DNA from: an uncultured Mucilaginibacter sp.
Lineage (GTDB): Bacteria; Bacteroidota; Bacteroidia; Sphingobacteriales; Sphingobacteriaceae
Length of the DNA: 58,938 nucleotides
Assembly: GCA_903864275.1 (NCBI GenBank)
Contig: CAIPFE010000026.1
Coordinates: 1-58,938 of the forward strand
Direction of reading: 5' to 3'
The position numbers and the translations under genes are program-made. Below, piece after piece: positions 43,994-53,255 of the stretch (position 1 is its first letter; each line of letters opens with the position of its first letter). The notes below the pieces were generated by a model that made no database searches, was not told the origin of the DNA, and saw only the letters and a list, made by a program, of their open reading frames with translations.

Positions 43994-45079
43994 ATGGAAA
44001 TAGTAATAATTTTCGGCGTTTTCTTTCATTTTATCGGGGGCTTTGCTTCGGGGAGCTTTTATATCCCTTACAAAAAGGTAAAAGGCTGGGCCTGGGAAAG
44101 CTTCTGGATAGTGGGCGGCATTTTTTCATGGCTGATCGTTCCGCCATTGGCGGCCTGGTTAACCATTCCCGGTTTTGCTGATATCATAAAAAATACTGGC
44201 CTCGATGTAATCGGCTGGACCTACCTGATGGGCGTTTTATGGGGCATTGGCGGCTTAACTTATGGGTTGGGCGTGCGCTATCTTGGCGTGTCATTAGGCA
44301 GTACCATTATATTGGGGCTTTGCGCTGTTTTTGGTTCGCTGGTGCCGTCGGTTTATTACAACTTTTTTCCAAAGGATGGTAAAGATACTTTCACCATGCT
44401 GCTGCACAGCCAGTGGGGGCAAATGGTTTTACTGGGGATAGTGGTTTGCGTTATTGGCATCATCATCTGCGGCAAAGCGGGGATGATGAAGGAAAAAGAC
44501 CTTGCCAAAGACAGTGCAGTTACTGAAGCTAATAAGGATTACCGGTTTGGCCTGGGTATATTTGTGGCCATTGTATCGGGTATTTTAAGCGCTTGTTTTA
44601 ATTTTGGCTTAGAAGCCGGTAAATCAATGGCCGATACTGCCAACCAGCTTTGGGTTGCGGCACACCCCTCGCAGGGAAATTTCCTGTTCCGCAATAACGT
44701 AACTTATATTGTTGTGCTATGGGGCGGGCTCACTACTAACTTTATCTGGTGTATGATTTTGAACGCGCGCAATAAAACCTTTGGCGATTATAGCAATGCA
44801 AAAACGCCTTTGCTTAAAAATTACATTTTTTGTGCGCTGGCCGGGACAACCTGGTTTTTACAGTTCTTTTTTTACGGTATGGGCGAAAGCAGGCTTGGCA
44901 ACGGCGCAAGTTCATGGATATTGCACATGGCTTTTATCATACTGGTTGCCAATATGTGGGGCCTGGTGTTAAAAGAGTGGAAAGGCGTAAGCAAAAAAGC
45001 ATTCGCAACTGTTATTACAGGGATTGCGGTGATCATTTTATCAGTTCTTATTGTGGGTTATGGGAATTCGATTAAATAA
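43994..45079 (+). CDS. rhaT: L-rhamnose/proton symporter
   Basis: A 361-residue protein with ten TM helices. FFHFIGGFASGSFYIPYKKVKGWAWESFWI at the N-terminus and GGLTYGLGVRYLGVSLGSTIILGLCAVFGSLVP match RhaT. The start is set at MEIVIIF (43994); a longer frame begins inside the repeat. It imports rhamnose freed by the GH78 enzyme. The next gene in the same direction handles the phosphorylated product. Confidence 0.94.
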   Translation: MEIVIIFGVFFHFIGGFASGSFYIPYKKVKGWAWESFWIVGGIFSWLIVPPLAAWLTIPGFADIIKNTGLDVIGWTYLMGVLWGIGGLTYGLGVRYLGVSLGSTIILGLCAVFGSLVPSVYYNFFPKDGKDTFTMLLHSQWGQMVLLGIVVCVIGIIICGKAGMMKEKDLAKDSAVTEANKDYRFGLGIFVAIVSGILSACFNFGLEAGKSMADTANQLWVAAHPSQGNFLFRNNVTYIVVLWGGLTTNFIWCMILNARNKTFGDYSNAKTPLLKNYIFCALAGTTWFLQFFFYGMGESRLGNGASSWILHMAFIILVANMWGLVLKEWKGVSKKAFATVITGIAVIILSVLIVGYGNSIK

Positions 45080-45090
45080 TTGACGAGAGC

Positions 45091-45179
45091 AGGAATTAAG
45101 AAGCAAGAGACAAGAAGACAAGAATCAAGAGAGCCTGTCCTTTCTGTCTTGCATCCTGGCTCTTGTCTTCTTGACTCCT
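45091..45179. repeat. Purine/pyrimidine inverted repeat (CAAGAGACAAGAAG type)
   Basis: The left arm is AGGAATTAAGAAGCAAGAG, ACAAGAAGACAAGAATCAAG; the right arm is TCTTGCATCCTGGC, TCTTGTCTTCTTGACTCCT. It lies between rhaT and the aldolase gene. Confidence 0.75.
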
Positions 45180-45200
45180 AACAAATAAAATATTAATGAC

Positions 45201-47312
45201 ATGTCAACAAAATTTAAATATGTAAGCTATTTATGGGACGACGCAAAAGCTGCGGAACTTGAGGGTGATGAAGTAGCGTTGCTTATTTACCGTTCCAATC
45301 TTTTAGGCGCCGATCTGCGGCTTACCAATTATGGCGGGGGTAATACCTCATGCAAAGCATTTGCAAAAGACCCGTTAACAGGCACTGACACCGAAGTGAT
45401 GTGGGTAAAAGGATCGGGGGGAGATTTGGGGACCTTGAAAAAAAGCGGTTTGGCCGCTTTATATGTCGACCGTTTAAAGAGCCTGAAAAATGTTTACCGC
45501 GGTATTGAGCATGAGGACGAAATGGTGGAGCTTTTTAACCACTGTATTTCCGATCTGAACTCAAAAGCGCCATCCATCGATACGCCTTTGCATGGATTTT
45601 TACCTTTTAAACATATCGACCACCTGCACCCCGACGCGGCCATTGCCATCGCGGCAGCAAAAGACGGCAAACAAATAACCGCCGAACTTTTTAAAGGTAA
45701 AATTGGCTGGGTGGAATGGCAAAGGCCCGGTTTCGACCTGGGGTTAAAGCTTAAAGAATGCCTCGAGCAAAACCCAGGTATAAAAGGAATTATGCTTGGT
45801 TCACACGGCCTGTTTACCTGGGGCGATACGGCTTATGAAAGCTATGTCAATACGCTGGAAGTTATTGAACAATGTGCTGAATACCTTGAAGCTAATTATG
45901 GTAAGAAGGGCCCCGTTTTTGGCGGCGCAAAAATCGAAGGGCCGGATGAATCCGCACGAAAAACGCAAGCCATTGCATTAGCGCCAATATTGCGCGGCTT
46001 TTGCTCGGAAAAAGTTCGGATGATCGGCCATTTTACCGACGATGCGCGGGTGCTTGAATTTATCAACTCCATCGATCTCGACAGGCTTGCACCGATGGGC
46101 ACCAGCTGCCCGGATCATTTTTTAAGGACAAAGATCAGTCCGCTGGTTTTGGGGTTAGCGCCCGATGACGATTTAATCGATACCAAAGCCATAAAAGAAA
46201 AACTCGCCCCGGCGTTTGAAGGCTACCGTAAATTGTATGCAGCGTATTATGAAAGCTGCAAACACCCGAACAGTCCGGCCATGCGGGATGCCAACCCGGT
46301 GGTAATACTTTATCCGGGCATCGGCATGTTCACTTTTGCAAAAGATAAACAAACAGCCCGCGTTGCCGCTGAATTTTATATCAATGCCATTAATGTAATG
46401 AAAGGCGCCGAGGCCGTATCCGAATATACTTCCCTCCCCCGGCAGGAGGCATTTAATATTGAATACTGGCTGCTGGAAGAAGCGAAACTACAGCGCATGC
46501 CGAAACCTAAGGTGCTTTCGGGACGTGTCGCGCTGGTTACGGGGAGCGCGGGCGGTATCGGCAAAGCCATCGCCAAAAAATTTGCGGATGAAGGCGCTTG
46601 TGTAGTCATAAATGATAATGATGAAGGCCGCCTGGCGGGCGCAAAAGAAGAATTTTCCAAACAATACGGTAAGGATACTTTTACCGCAACGCTGATTGAT
46701 GTAACAAACAAAGCGGCTATCGATAACGCATTCGCGGCAGCGGTTGTGGCATTTGGCGGGGTTGATATTGTGGTGAACTGTGCCGGTATATCCATATCAA
46801 AACCATTGGAGGGCCATACCGAAAAAGACTGGGACTTGCTTTATGATATTTTGGTAAAAGGACAGTTTTTGGTAACGCAGGCAGGGGTGGCAATCATGCG
46901 CAAACAGGATAGTGGCGGCGATGTGCTGAATATTGTAAGTAAAAACGCCCTGGTATCCGGGCCAAATAACGCGGGTTATGGCTCGGCAAAGGCGGCGCAA
47001 CTGCATTTAAGCCGGCTGAATGCGGCCGAGTTAGGCAAGGATAATATCCGCGTAAACGTAATTAACCCCGATGCAGTAATATCCGACAGTAAAATATGGG
47101 CGGGTGATTGGGCGGCAGGCCGCGCAAAAGCTTATGGCGTAACGGTTGAGGAACTCCCGGCCTATTACGCAAAGCGCACCTTGCTAAATGAAGTTATACT
47201 GCCCGAAGACATTGCCAATGCCTGCCTGGTGTTTACGGGCGGGTTATTAAACAAATCGACAGGGAACGTTTTAAATGTTGACGGGGGCGTTGCGGCGGCA
47301 TTTGTGAGGTGA
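45201..47312 (+). CDS. Bifunctional rhamnulose-1-phosphate aldolase / dehydrogenase (RhaEW type)
   Basis: A 703-residue fusion. Residues 1-420 are a class II aldolase domain (NYGGGNTSCK, HGFLPFKHIDHLHPDA, GSHGLFTWG, with zinc-binding His). Residues 435-703 are a short-chain dehydrogenase with TGSAGGIGKAIAKKF, NCAGIS and Tyr/Lys in YGSAKAA. It splits rhamnulose 1-phosphate and oxidises the lactaldehyde formed. Rhamnose isomerase and rhamnulokinase are not in the window and must be encoded elsewhere. Last gene of the rhamnose block. Confidence 0.93.
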   Translation: MSTKFKYVSYLWDDAKAAELEGDEVALLIYRSNLLGADLRLTNYGGGNTSCKAFAKDPLTGTDTEVMWVKGSGGDLGTLKKSGLAALYVDRLKSLKNVYRGIEHEDEMVELFNHCISDLNSKAPSIDTPLHGFLPFKHIDHLHPDAAIAIAAAKDGKQITAELFKGKIGWVEWQRPGFDLGLKLKECLEQNPGIKGIMLGSHGLFTWGDTAYESYVNTLEVIEQCAEYLEANYGKKGPVFGGAKIEGPDESARKTQAIALAPILRGFCSEKVRMIGHFTDDARVLEFINSIDLDRLAPMGTSCPDHFLRTKISPLVLGLAPDDDLIDTKAIKEKLAPAFEGYRKLYAAYYESCKHPNSPAMRDANPVVILYPGIGMFTFAKDKQTARVAAEFYINAINVMKGAEAVSEYTSLPRQEAFNIEYWLLEEAKLQRMPKPKVLSGRVALVTGSAGGIGKAIAKKFADEGACVVINDNDEGRLAGAKEEFSKQYGKDTFTATLIDVTNKAAIDNAFAAAVVAFGGVDIVVNCAGISISKPLEGHTEKDWDLLYDILVKGQFLVTQAGVAIMRKQDSGGDVLNIVSKNALVSGPNNAGYGSAKAAQLHLSRLNAAELGKDNIRVNVINPDAVISDSKIWAGDWAAGRAKAYGVTVEELPAYYAKRTLLNEVILPEDIANACLVFTGGLLNKSTGNVLNVDGGVAAAFVR

Positions 47313-47404
47313 TGATGCCACTAAACTGGTATTGACATCGCAGTTAGGGCAAACCCCAGTTTTAGTACTTAAATCAAATATAAATTTCAATTAGAATTGA
47401 ACTT

Positions 47405-47566
47405 TTACAAGTCAAATTCTTTCAAATATTTATATAATGCATCCTGAGAAAAGCGTTTGAGATATTTATCTTTTAACTCAGTTTTTAAAACTTCATTTTC
47501 TATTGTTTTTGAAATTCTATCGTCGAAAAATTTCTTTAATAAAGAGTAAATTTGATTATAAAAATT
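47405..47566 (-). pseudogene. Headless 53-codon fragment, unknown protein
   Basis: A minus-strand frame without a start reads NFYNQIYSLLKKFFDDRISK and on to FSQDALYKYLKEFDL before TAA 47405-47407. It looks like a real helical C-terminus, but no family is recognised. An in-frame stop precedes it. AT-rich like the island that follows, so it is probably debris of an acquired gene. Confidence 0.4.
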
Positions 47567-47640
47567 TTATGATGCTGGGATGAGGTAGTAACAATTTTAG
47601 CAAATAAAAACTATATAACTTACTATAAGAACATATTGAA

Positions 47641-49482
47641 ATGAAATACTTTTTTTTTCTTTTAGTCGCATTATCAATAATTTTCACATCAGCTGATGCG
47701 CAAAATCCGGATGTAACTAAGATTAAGACTGTTAAAAAAAATGATATACAAGTTGCTGATTTAACGAAAAAAGATACAATACCCAAATTACAGTCACAAG
47801 ATACGGACAAAACGGTGATAATTACAGTTACAGGCCAAGGAAAAACAATTGATGAAGCCCGACAAAATGCTTTGAGCAGCGCAATAGAACAGACTTATGC
47901 TGCTTTTATTTCGTCAAGTAAAACGATACTAAATAATAAACTTGTTAAAGATGAGATTTTAACTGTCAGTAACGGCTATATTCAGAAATATGAAGTACTG
48001 GATGAAACGAAACTTCCAGATGGCACGTTAGCAACGTCCCTTAAAGCCATTATTTCTATAAGTATGCTAAAGAATATTGTTGATTCAAAAGGCTTAAAAT
48101 TGGAATTTCAAGGAGGGCTTTTTGCATTAAAAATTAAGCAACAGATTCTTAGTGAAAATGCAGAGGTTAAAGCCATTTGGAACACTTTGTTTATGCTTAA
48201 CCCAATATTAAATCAATCATTTGATTATAAAATTTCTGCCAATAACCCAAAGGCTTTGGATAATAATAATAAAGAATTTGCTGTACCAATTTTAGTTGAA
48301 GTCAATACTAATAGTAACATTGAATTTGTATTTAATTATTTAAAGAAAATTTTAAATCAGCTATCATTAAATTCACAAGATAAAGCGAGTTATACTAATT
48401 TGAATAAAGAAATATTCCCACTTAAAATTGACAGTAACATATACTTATTTCGAAAAAAAGAGTCCATTTCAGCGATAATCGAATTTATTGATGATATAAA
48501 AAATATAATGCTGAATTTCTATATCGATGATGGAATGAAAATAATTACTGGTCGTGACTGTCTTTTTAATAGTAAATGTGATTACGGAAATTATAGTAAG
48601 TCTAAGCCAGATAATTACGCTAAATTAACAGGGAGTAATTGGAATTACATTTTAAGGTCAATACATGGAGCAGAATATAATTATGGTTTTGAGGGTGGTG
48701 TAAGTGAGGATTATTCCGGATTTGAAAATAAAATTATTCTTGAAGATAAGTGGCACGTAAAAGCAATTACCAGTTTCGATTTTGAAGGAATTCGTGATAA
48801 TCCTGCTTATAGTTCGAGAAAAGGAAATGAAAAATTAAGAACTTATCAAATTGACGCAGAATATGATTTGTTAAATTTAGACAAGATTAAGAATTTTAAA
48901 GTGTTTTCAAATTTTCCAAAAAACAAGATTGGTAGTTGGCTGAATGGAGGACGTGTTTTTTACATTGACGCACATTCCAACTATTTTATTTGCCCAATCA
49001 TTTTAGAAGACGGCATAAATAATTTGAACGTGATAAAAAGAACCTATTCAAATGATGGATTTGAAGAAAAGTATTCAAAAGTTTTTTATGATTTGAAAAC
49101 GGATACTATTATCGGATCTGGTTATGATAATACTATAAATATTAAAAAAGCAATTATATCATTCAATACTCCGGAGAAAATATGTAATAGTTTAACAATT
49201 AATGGATATAATGACTGGTTTCTTCCTTCTAAAATAGAAATGGAAAAATTAATTTTATTCTCTCAAAAATATTATTCGAATTCAATATTAAATTGGAGAG
49301 ATTATATTACAAGTTCACATGTTTATGAGAAATATAACGCTGTTAGCTTTGACAAATTCATTTCCATAGAGCCATCATATAATGAACAGTATTATGTTGG
49401 TTTTAACCTGGGACATCCTAATTTATTTGCTATAGATGAATATGTAAGATTTGTACCCATAAGAAAGGAAAAAATAGAATAG
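47641..49482 (+). CDS. Exported protein: FlgT/LPP20-like N-domain plus DUF1566 C-domain
   Basis: A 613-residue protein with a signal peptide (1-21, ADAQ). Residues 58-140 (VIITVTGQGKTIDEARQNALSSAIEQTY ... SNGYIQKYEVL) resemble the FlgT/LPP20-type domain of envelope proteins. The C-terminal ICNSLTINGYNDWFLPSKIEMEKL (about 518-541) is the DUF1566/Lcl motif found in surface proteins. The middle is unfamiliar. Codon use is strongly AT-rich compared with genes on both sides, suggesting transfer. No partner is known. Confidence 0.75.
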   Translation: MKYFFFLLVALSIIFTSADAQNPDVTKIKTVKKNDIQVADLTKKDTIPKLQSQDTDKTVIITVTGQGKTIDEARQNALSSAIEQTYAAFISSSKTILNNKLVKDEILTVSNGYIQKYEVLDETKLPDGTLATSLKAIISISMLKNIVDSKGLKLEFQGGLFALKIKQQILSENAEVKAIWNTLFMLNPILNQSFDYKISANNPKALDNNNKEFAVPILVEVNTNSNIEFVFNYLKKILNQLSLNSQDKASYTNLNKEIFPLKIDSNIYLFRKKESISAIIEFIDDIKNIMLNFYIDDGMKIITGRDCLFNSKCDYGNYSKSKPDNYAKLTGSNWNYILRSIHGAEYNYGFEGGVSEDYSGFENKIILEDKWHVKAITSFDFEGIRDNPAYSSRKGNEKLRTYQIDAEYDLLNLDKIKNFKVFSNFPKNKIGSWLNGGRVFYIDAHSNYFICPIILEDGINNLNVIKRTYSNDGFEEKYSKVFYDLKTDTIIGSGYDNTINIKKAIISFNTPEKICNSLTINGYNDWFLPSKIEMEKLILFSQKYYSNSILNWRDYITSSHVYEKYNAVSFDKFISIEPSYNEQYYVGFNLGHPNLFAIDEYVRFVPIRKEKIE

Positions 49483-49626
49483 AATATTCAATAATTGAAA
49501 ATGACAATACATCCCTGCTTGATACTTATCCCAGCATAAATAAACATTTCAAATAGGTTAGCTTTTATGCATGGATTATTTCAAAAACAAAACTAGAAAC
49601 AGTAATTCATAAAAAATTTACATTGT

Positions 49627-50226
49627 ATGTATGCAGCTAAATTAGTTCATAATATAAATAATTGGGTATCGGTATCTGGTTATGCACAAACTGGAATTAC
49701 CGTCAATATTAATATAAAAAAGTCTTACTACTTTGGATTAGAAGAGTGGATTAATAACCCTATTTTAAGAAAAATGAAAGTAGGTTATCTTGATTGTTAT
49801 AGGGCATCCATACATTTAGGATTAGCCGATAAAATAGCCCTATTTAGTTATGATCCAAGAAACACAAACATATATCATGTAGGCAATGTATATGGTGTTG
49901 AACAATTAAATGATAATAATATTCCAGCAATATATCCAAATCTCAACCCGAACAATTGGCTGAATCAGGTAGAGCACGATTTTCATAATATTGGGGATTT
50001 AAGAGCTATTCTAAACCATATTGAATATATGCATTGCTGGAATGCCTTGCATATTAATGATGATATTGGCAACGCTTTTATTTTGAATATTAGATATAAA
50101 GAAATTGAATTCTTTGAACCATCAAATCGGGTAAATATTACTCACTTAAACCGATTGGTCAATAATAAATGGAAGCGTTTAAGTCGTCGTTACACAGTAC
50201 CTGTAAACTGGGAAATTTATTTTTAA
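49627..50226 (+). CDS. Unknown protein in AT-rich island
   Basis: A 199-residue soluble protein rich in Asn and Ile, with SYYFGLEEWINNP, EHDFHNIGDLRAILNHIEYMHCWNALHI and a C-terminal RLVNNKWKRLSRRYTVPVNWEIYF. No signal peptide and no known domain. It is 144 bases downstream of the FlgT/DUF1566 protein and shares its AT-rich composition, so the two likely arrived together. The start is the only ATG available near the 5' end. Confidence 0.55.
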   Translation: MYAAKLVHNINNWVSVSGYAQTGITVNINIKKSYYFGLEEWINNPILRKMKVGYLDCYRASIHLGLADKIALFSYDPRNTNIYHVGNVYGVEQLNDNNIPAIYPNLNPNNWLNQVEHDFHNIGDLRAILNHIEYMHCWNALHINDDIGNAFILNIRYKEIEFFEPSNRVNITHLNRLVNNKWKRLSRRYTVPVNWEIYF

Positions 50227-50254
50227 CTATCATTTATAAAACACATCTTGATAT

Positions 50255-50416
50255 TTACAATCCTAAACCCCGGCTTTGATCATGCCTCTTCTTCCTTTTC
50301 TTGTCTTCCGGTATGTTTGGCATATCTTCATCCGAGCCTTTGCCTATTAATGTGTCGAATAGACTCGGCTGATGGTGAGATTGTTGGCGTTCATGCTGCA
50401 GATACTGCGATTTCAT
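50255..50416 (-). CDS. Small charged protein, unknown
   Basis: A 53-residue reading frame (MKSQYLQHERQQSHHQPSLF, then a Lys/Arg/Asp-rich tail with MPNIPEDKKRKKRHDQ). Hydrophilic, no domain. The start overlaps a 28-base palindrome. It follows a small membrane protein gene on the same strand. It could be spurious. Confidence 0.4.
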   Translation of the reverse strand: MKSQYLQHERQQSHHQPSLFDTLIGKGSDEDMPNIPEDKKRKKRHDQSRGLGL

Positions 50417-50437
50417 TAAAATTAATTTTAATGAAAT
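50410..50437. repeat. 28-base perfect AT-rich palindrome
   Basis: ATTTCATTAAAATT joined to its reverse complement AATTTTAATGAAAT. It lies between the two small minus-strand genes and covers the start codon of the second. Confidence 0.85.
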
Positions 50438-50443
50438 TGGCAT

Positions 50444-50629
50444 TTACGCCGCATCACTTGTAGTCCGTATCAGGCTAATGCCAGTAAAGAAAAACATAAC
50501 TGCAATTACGCCAATCACTATAAGGGTAGTTGCCCCGTTACTGCGATTTACTATGCCAATACCTGCATAAATTAATCCGATTATACCTAACACGGTAAGT
50601 ATAGCCCCAAAAGTTCGTTTTAAGTTCAT
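50444..50629 (-). CDS. Small two-helix membrane protein
   Basis: A 61-residue protein (start 50629, MNLKRTFGAILTVLG) with two TM segments around residues 7-25 and 34-52. Similar short membrane proteins are common in Sphingobacteriaceae; function unknown. Divergent from the SPFH gene, 90 bases apart. Confidence 0.7.
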   Translation of the reverse strand: MNLKRTFGAILTVLGIIGLIYAGIGIVNRSNGATTLIVIGVIAVMFFFTGISLIRTTSDAA

Positions 50630-50719
50630 AATGGTTTTGCTGTTTGTAAAGCATTTTATTAAAAACAAATAGCACACCAATAATTACCATTATCTTTACA
50701 GCAGTTAAAATTACAGGCC

Positions 50720-51658
50720 ATGACACCCGAAATAAGCACATTTATTGTTATTTTTATTTTATTGATAATACTTTTTTCATCATTTGTGTCTGTAAAACAA
50801 GGCACAATAGTAGTAATTACCATTTTTGGCAAGTACCGCCGCATACTAACACCGGGCCTGAATTTTAAAGTTCCGTTTATCGAAAGCATCTATTCAAAAA
50901 TATCCATACAAAACCGCTCCGTCGAGCTGGAGTTCCAGGCAGTAACCTTCGACCAGGCCAACGTTTACTTTAAGGCAATGCTGTTATACTCGGTGCTCGA
51001 CCAGCAGGAAGAGACCATCAAAAATGTGGCTTTTAAGTTTGTTGACGACCGCAACCTGATGCAAGCCCTGATCCGCACCGTTGAAGGCTCTATACGTGCG
51101 TTTGTGGCAACCAAAAGGCAATCGGAAGTATTGATCCTGAGGCGCGATATTGTTGAACACGTTAAAGAACAGCTTGACGTAGTGCTTGAGGGCTGGGGTT
51201 ATCATTTGCAGGATCTCCAGTTAAATGATATTACGTTTGATGAGGTGATCATGAAATCAATGAGCCAGGTGGTTGCATCCAATAACCTGAAAGCAGCCGC
51301 CGAAAACGAAGGCCAGGCTTTACTGATCACCAAAACAAAAGCTGCCGAAGCTGAAGGCAACGCCATCAAAATATCAGCCGAGGCCGAGCGCCAGGCTTCG
51401 CAGCTGCGCGGGCAGGGTGTTGCTCTATTCCGCGAGGAGGTGGCCAAGGGTATGTCGGTAGCCGCTAAAGAAATGCAGGAAGCCAATATGGATACCTCAG
51501 TGATCCTGTTTACCATGTGGACAGAGTCAATAAAACACTTTGCCGAAAACTCGCAGGGCAACGTCATATTCCTCGATGGATCCACCGATGCCATGCAGCA
51601 AACAATGAAAGAATTAATGGCGTTAAACCAAATGCATGCTGATAAAGTCAAAAAGTAA
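50720..51658 (+). CDS. SPFH/Band 7-domain membrane protein
   Basis: A 312-residue stomatin/prohibitin-family protein. One N-terminal TM (about 6-26), SPFH domain 28-200 (GTIVVITIFGKYRRILTPGLNFKVPF ... LQLNDITFDEVIMKSMSQVVASN), then a long Ala/Glu-rich coiled coil (AAENEGQALLITKTKAAEAEGNAIKISAEAERQA). These form ring-like membrane microdomain scaffolds. A NfeD partner is not present. Confidence 0.93.
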   Translation: MTPEISTFIVIFILLIILFSSFVSVKQGTIVVITIFGKYRRILTPGLNFKVPFIESIYSKISIQNRSVELEFQAVTFDQANVYFKAMLLYSVLDQQEETIKNVAFKFVDDRNLMQALIRTVEGSIRAFVATKRQSEVLILRRDIVEHVKEQLDVVLEGWGYHLQDLQLNDITFDEVIMKSMSQVVASNNLKAAAENEGQALLITKTKAAEAEGNAIKISAEAERQASQLRGQGVALFREEVAKGMSVAAKEMQEANMDTSVILFTMWTESIKHFAENSQGNVIFLDGSTDAMQQTMKELMALNQMHADKVKK

Positions 51659-51679
51659 AATTTTTACTTGATTAAATCA

Positions 51680-52222
51680 ATGAAATTCAGGATCGACAGG
51701 TTAATTTACGTAACCTTATTATTGTTTCTTTGCACAACTTCGTACGCCCAACCCTATAAAAATTTAACCGCTGATGACTTCAAGGGCCCGCCGACTGCAG
51801 AAAATGCAGGGGATGTTGCCTTCACCAATTGCGCTATCGAGTTTAGTTATATAGCAAAAAAGGAGAAAAACTACTATGTGTTAACCTTCACAGTAAAACT
51901 GATCATGGATGACGAGCAATCGTGGATGGATATGCACAGGATCAGGTCGAAAGAAATGATGGCCGAAATCTTAAGGCACGAACAGGGACATTACAACATC
52001 GCCTATATGGAACAGCAGGAAATACTCAGAACAGTCAGCCACGTTGTTTTTCATGAAGACTATAAAAGCGTGGCAACAAATATATTTAACAAGATAGATG
52101 CCAAATACAGGCAACTAAACCTGGATTATGACGCCGATACCCAGAATTCAACAAACCGCGAACAACAGCGCAGCTGGGATGCCTATTTTCAAAAACGACT
52201 GGCTTATATGCCGCCCGGGTAA
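51680..52222 (+). CDS. DUF922 secreted zinc-protease-like protein
   Basis: A 180-residue exported protein (signal to about SYAQP). LTADDFKGPP near the N-terminus and EILRHEQGHYNIAYMEQQ, with HEQGH as HExxH, match the DUF922 family of predicted Zn-dependent proteases. ATG at 51680 is chosen over TTG at 51668. It follows the SPFH gene by about 20 bases. Confidence 0.85.
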   Translation: MKFRIDRLIYVTLLLFLCTTSYAQPYKNLTADDFKGPPTAENAGDVAFTNCAIEFSYIAKKEKNYYVLTFTVKLIMDDEQSWMDMHRIRSKEMMAEILRHEQGHYNIAYMEQQEILRTVSHVVFHEDYKSVATNIFNKIDAKYRQLNLDYDADTQNSTNREQQRSWDAYFQKRLAYMPPG

Positions 52223-52244
52223 CGGCCGGTCGCCTTCACCCCGC

Positions 52245-53243
52245 TTACTCCGCTATCCAAATAACATCGGTAAACCATTTCCGGCTGTCAAAAAAATGAT
52301 AAACGGGTTTAAATGAGCCGTTCTTAGCCATCTTATCGGTTTGGGCGATAGTGAATTTTTGAGATATCTCCATAAAAATATATTCATCCCTTAAGAACCG
52401 AATGGTTTCTGTACCGATCTTTACTTCCTGGTCGCAAATACTTACAAGATAACTTTTACAGGCGCCGGTTTCAGGGTCGTAGGTTGGATAATGTTCAAAC
52501 TTGCTGGTATCAAAATCAGCGCCGAACTCACGGTTTATCCGTTCCAATAAATTGAGGTTAAACTGTTTGGTGATGCCGCCTTTATCATTATAAGCCGCCA
52601 GAATGGTTTTTGGATTTTTCTTAAGGTCGAAGCCTATCAGCATCATGTCCCCCGCAGAAAGGTGTTCGCGAAGTTCCCGGCAAAAGCTTTCCGCCTCATC
52701 AACCAGCATGTTGCCAATATTGGAGCCTAAAAACATTACTACTTTGCGCTTATTTGAGAGAGATGCCGCCTTCTCCAGCATATCAAAATATTCGCCGTTC
52801 AGGCCGGTAATTTGAATACCTGTTAAGGTTACTGGCAGGGTAACATTGAGATACGAGATCACGTTTTCAGATATATCAATCGGCAGATAGGTAAAATCGG
52901 CTTGCTGTTCCATCAGGTATTGCAGCAGGTAGGTCGATTTTGTGGCATCGCCCGCTCCTAATTCGATCAGGTCGAAAGCATCGCCATCACCTATTACAGC
53001 CTTGCAGATCTCGGCGGTTCTTTCAGAAAATATTTCCAGTTCGCAATTGGTAGGATAATATTCTTCGCAGTTCATCAGTTCCTGGAAAAGCTTATCGCCA
53101 TTGGCGTCGTAAAAATATTTTGAATTCAAATATTTGGGCGCCGACTGCAGGCCCGTTAGCACATCATCATAAAACTGGTCAGTTTTTGATTTCGCCGGCC
53201 GGTCTGTACCGGTTTGCATTAGTGTTGGTTCAGTGTTTTTCAT
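52245..53243 (-). CDS. egtD: L-histidine N-alpha-methyltransferase
   Basis: A 332-residue SAM-dependent methyltransferase of the EgtD family: FQELMNCEEYYPTNCELEIF (substrate lid), LIELGAGDATKSTYLLQYL (SAM motif I), LPIDIS, VVMFLGSNIGNM and GFDLKKNPKTILAAYND. It trimethylates histidine to hercynine, the first step of ergothioneine synthesis. Last gene of a four-gene operon, 12 bases after egtB. Confidence 0.95.
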   Translation of the reverse strand: MKNTEPTLMQTGTDRPAKSKTDQFYDDVLTGLQSAPKYLNSKYFYDANGDKLFQELMNCEEYYPTNCELEIFSERTAEICKAVIGDGDAFDLIELGAGDATKSTYLLQYLMEQQADFTYLPIDISENVISYLNVTLPVTLTGIQITGLNGEYFDMLEKAASLSNKRKVVMFLGSNIGNMLVDEAESFCRELREHLSAGDMMLIGFDLKKNPKTILAAYNDKGGITKQFNLNLLERINREFGADFDTSKFEHYPTYDPETGACKSYLVSICDQEVKIGTETIRFLRDEYIFMEISQKFTIAQTDKMAKNGSFKPVYHFFDSRKWFTDVIWIAE

Positions 53244-53255
53244 AGGGGGTAGGTT

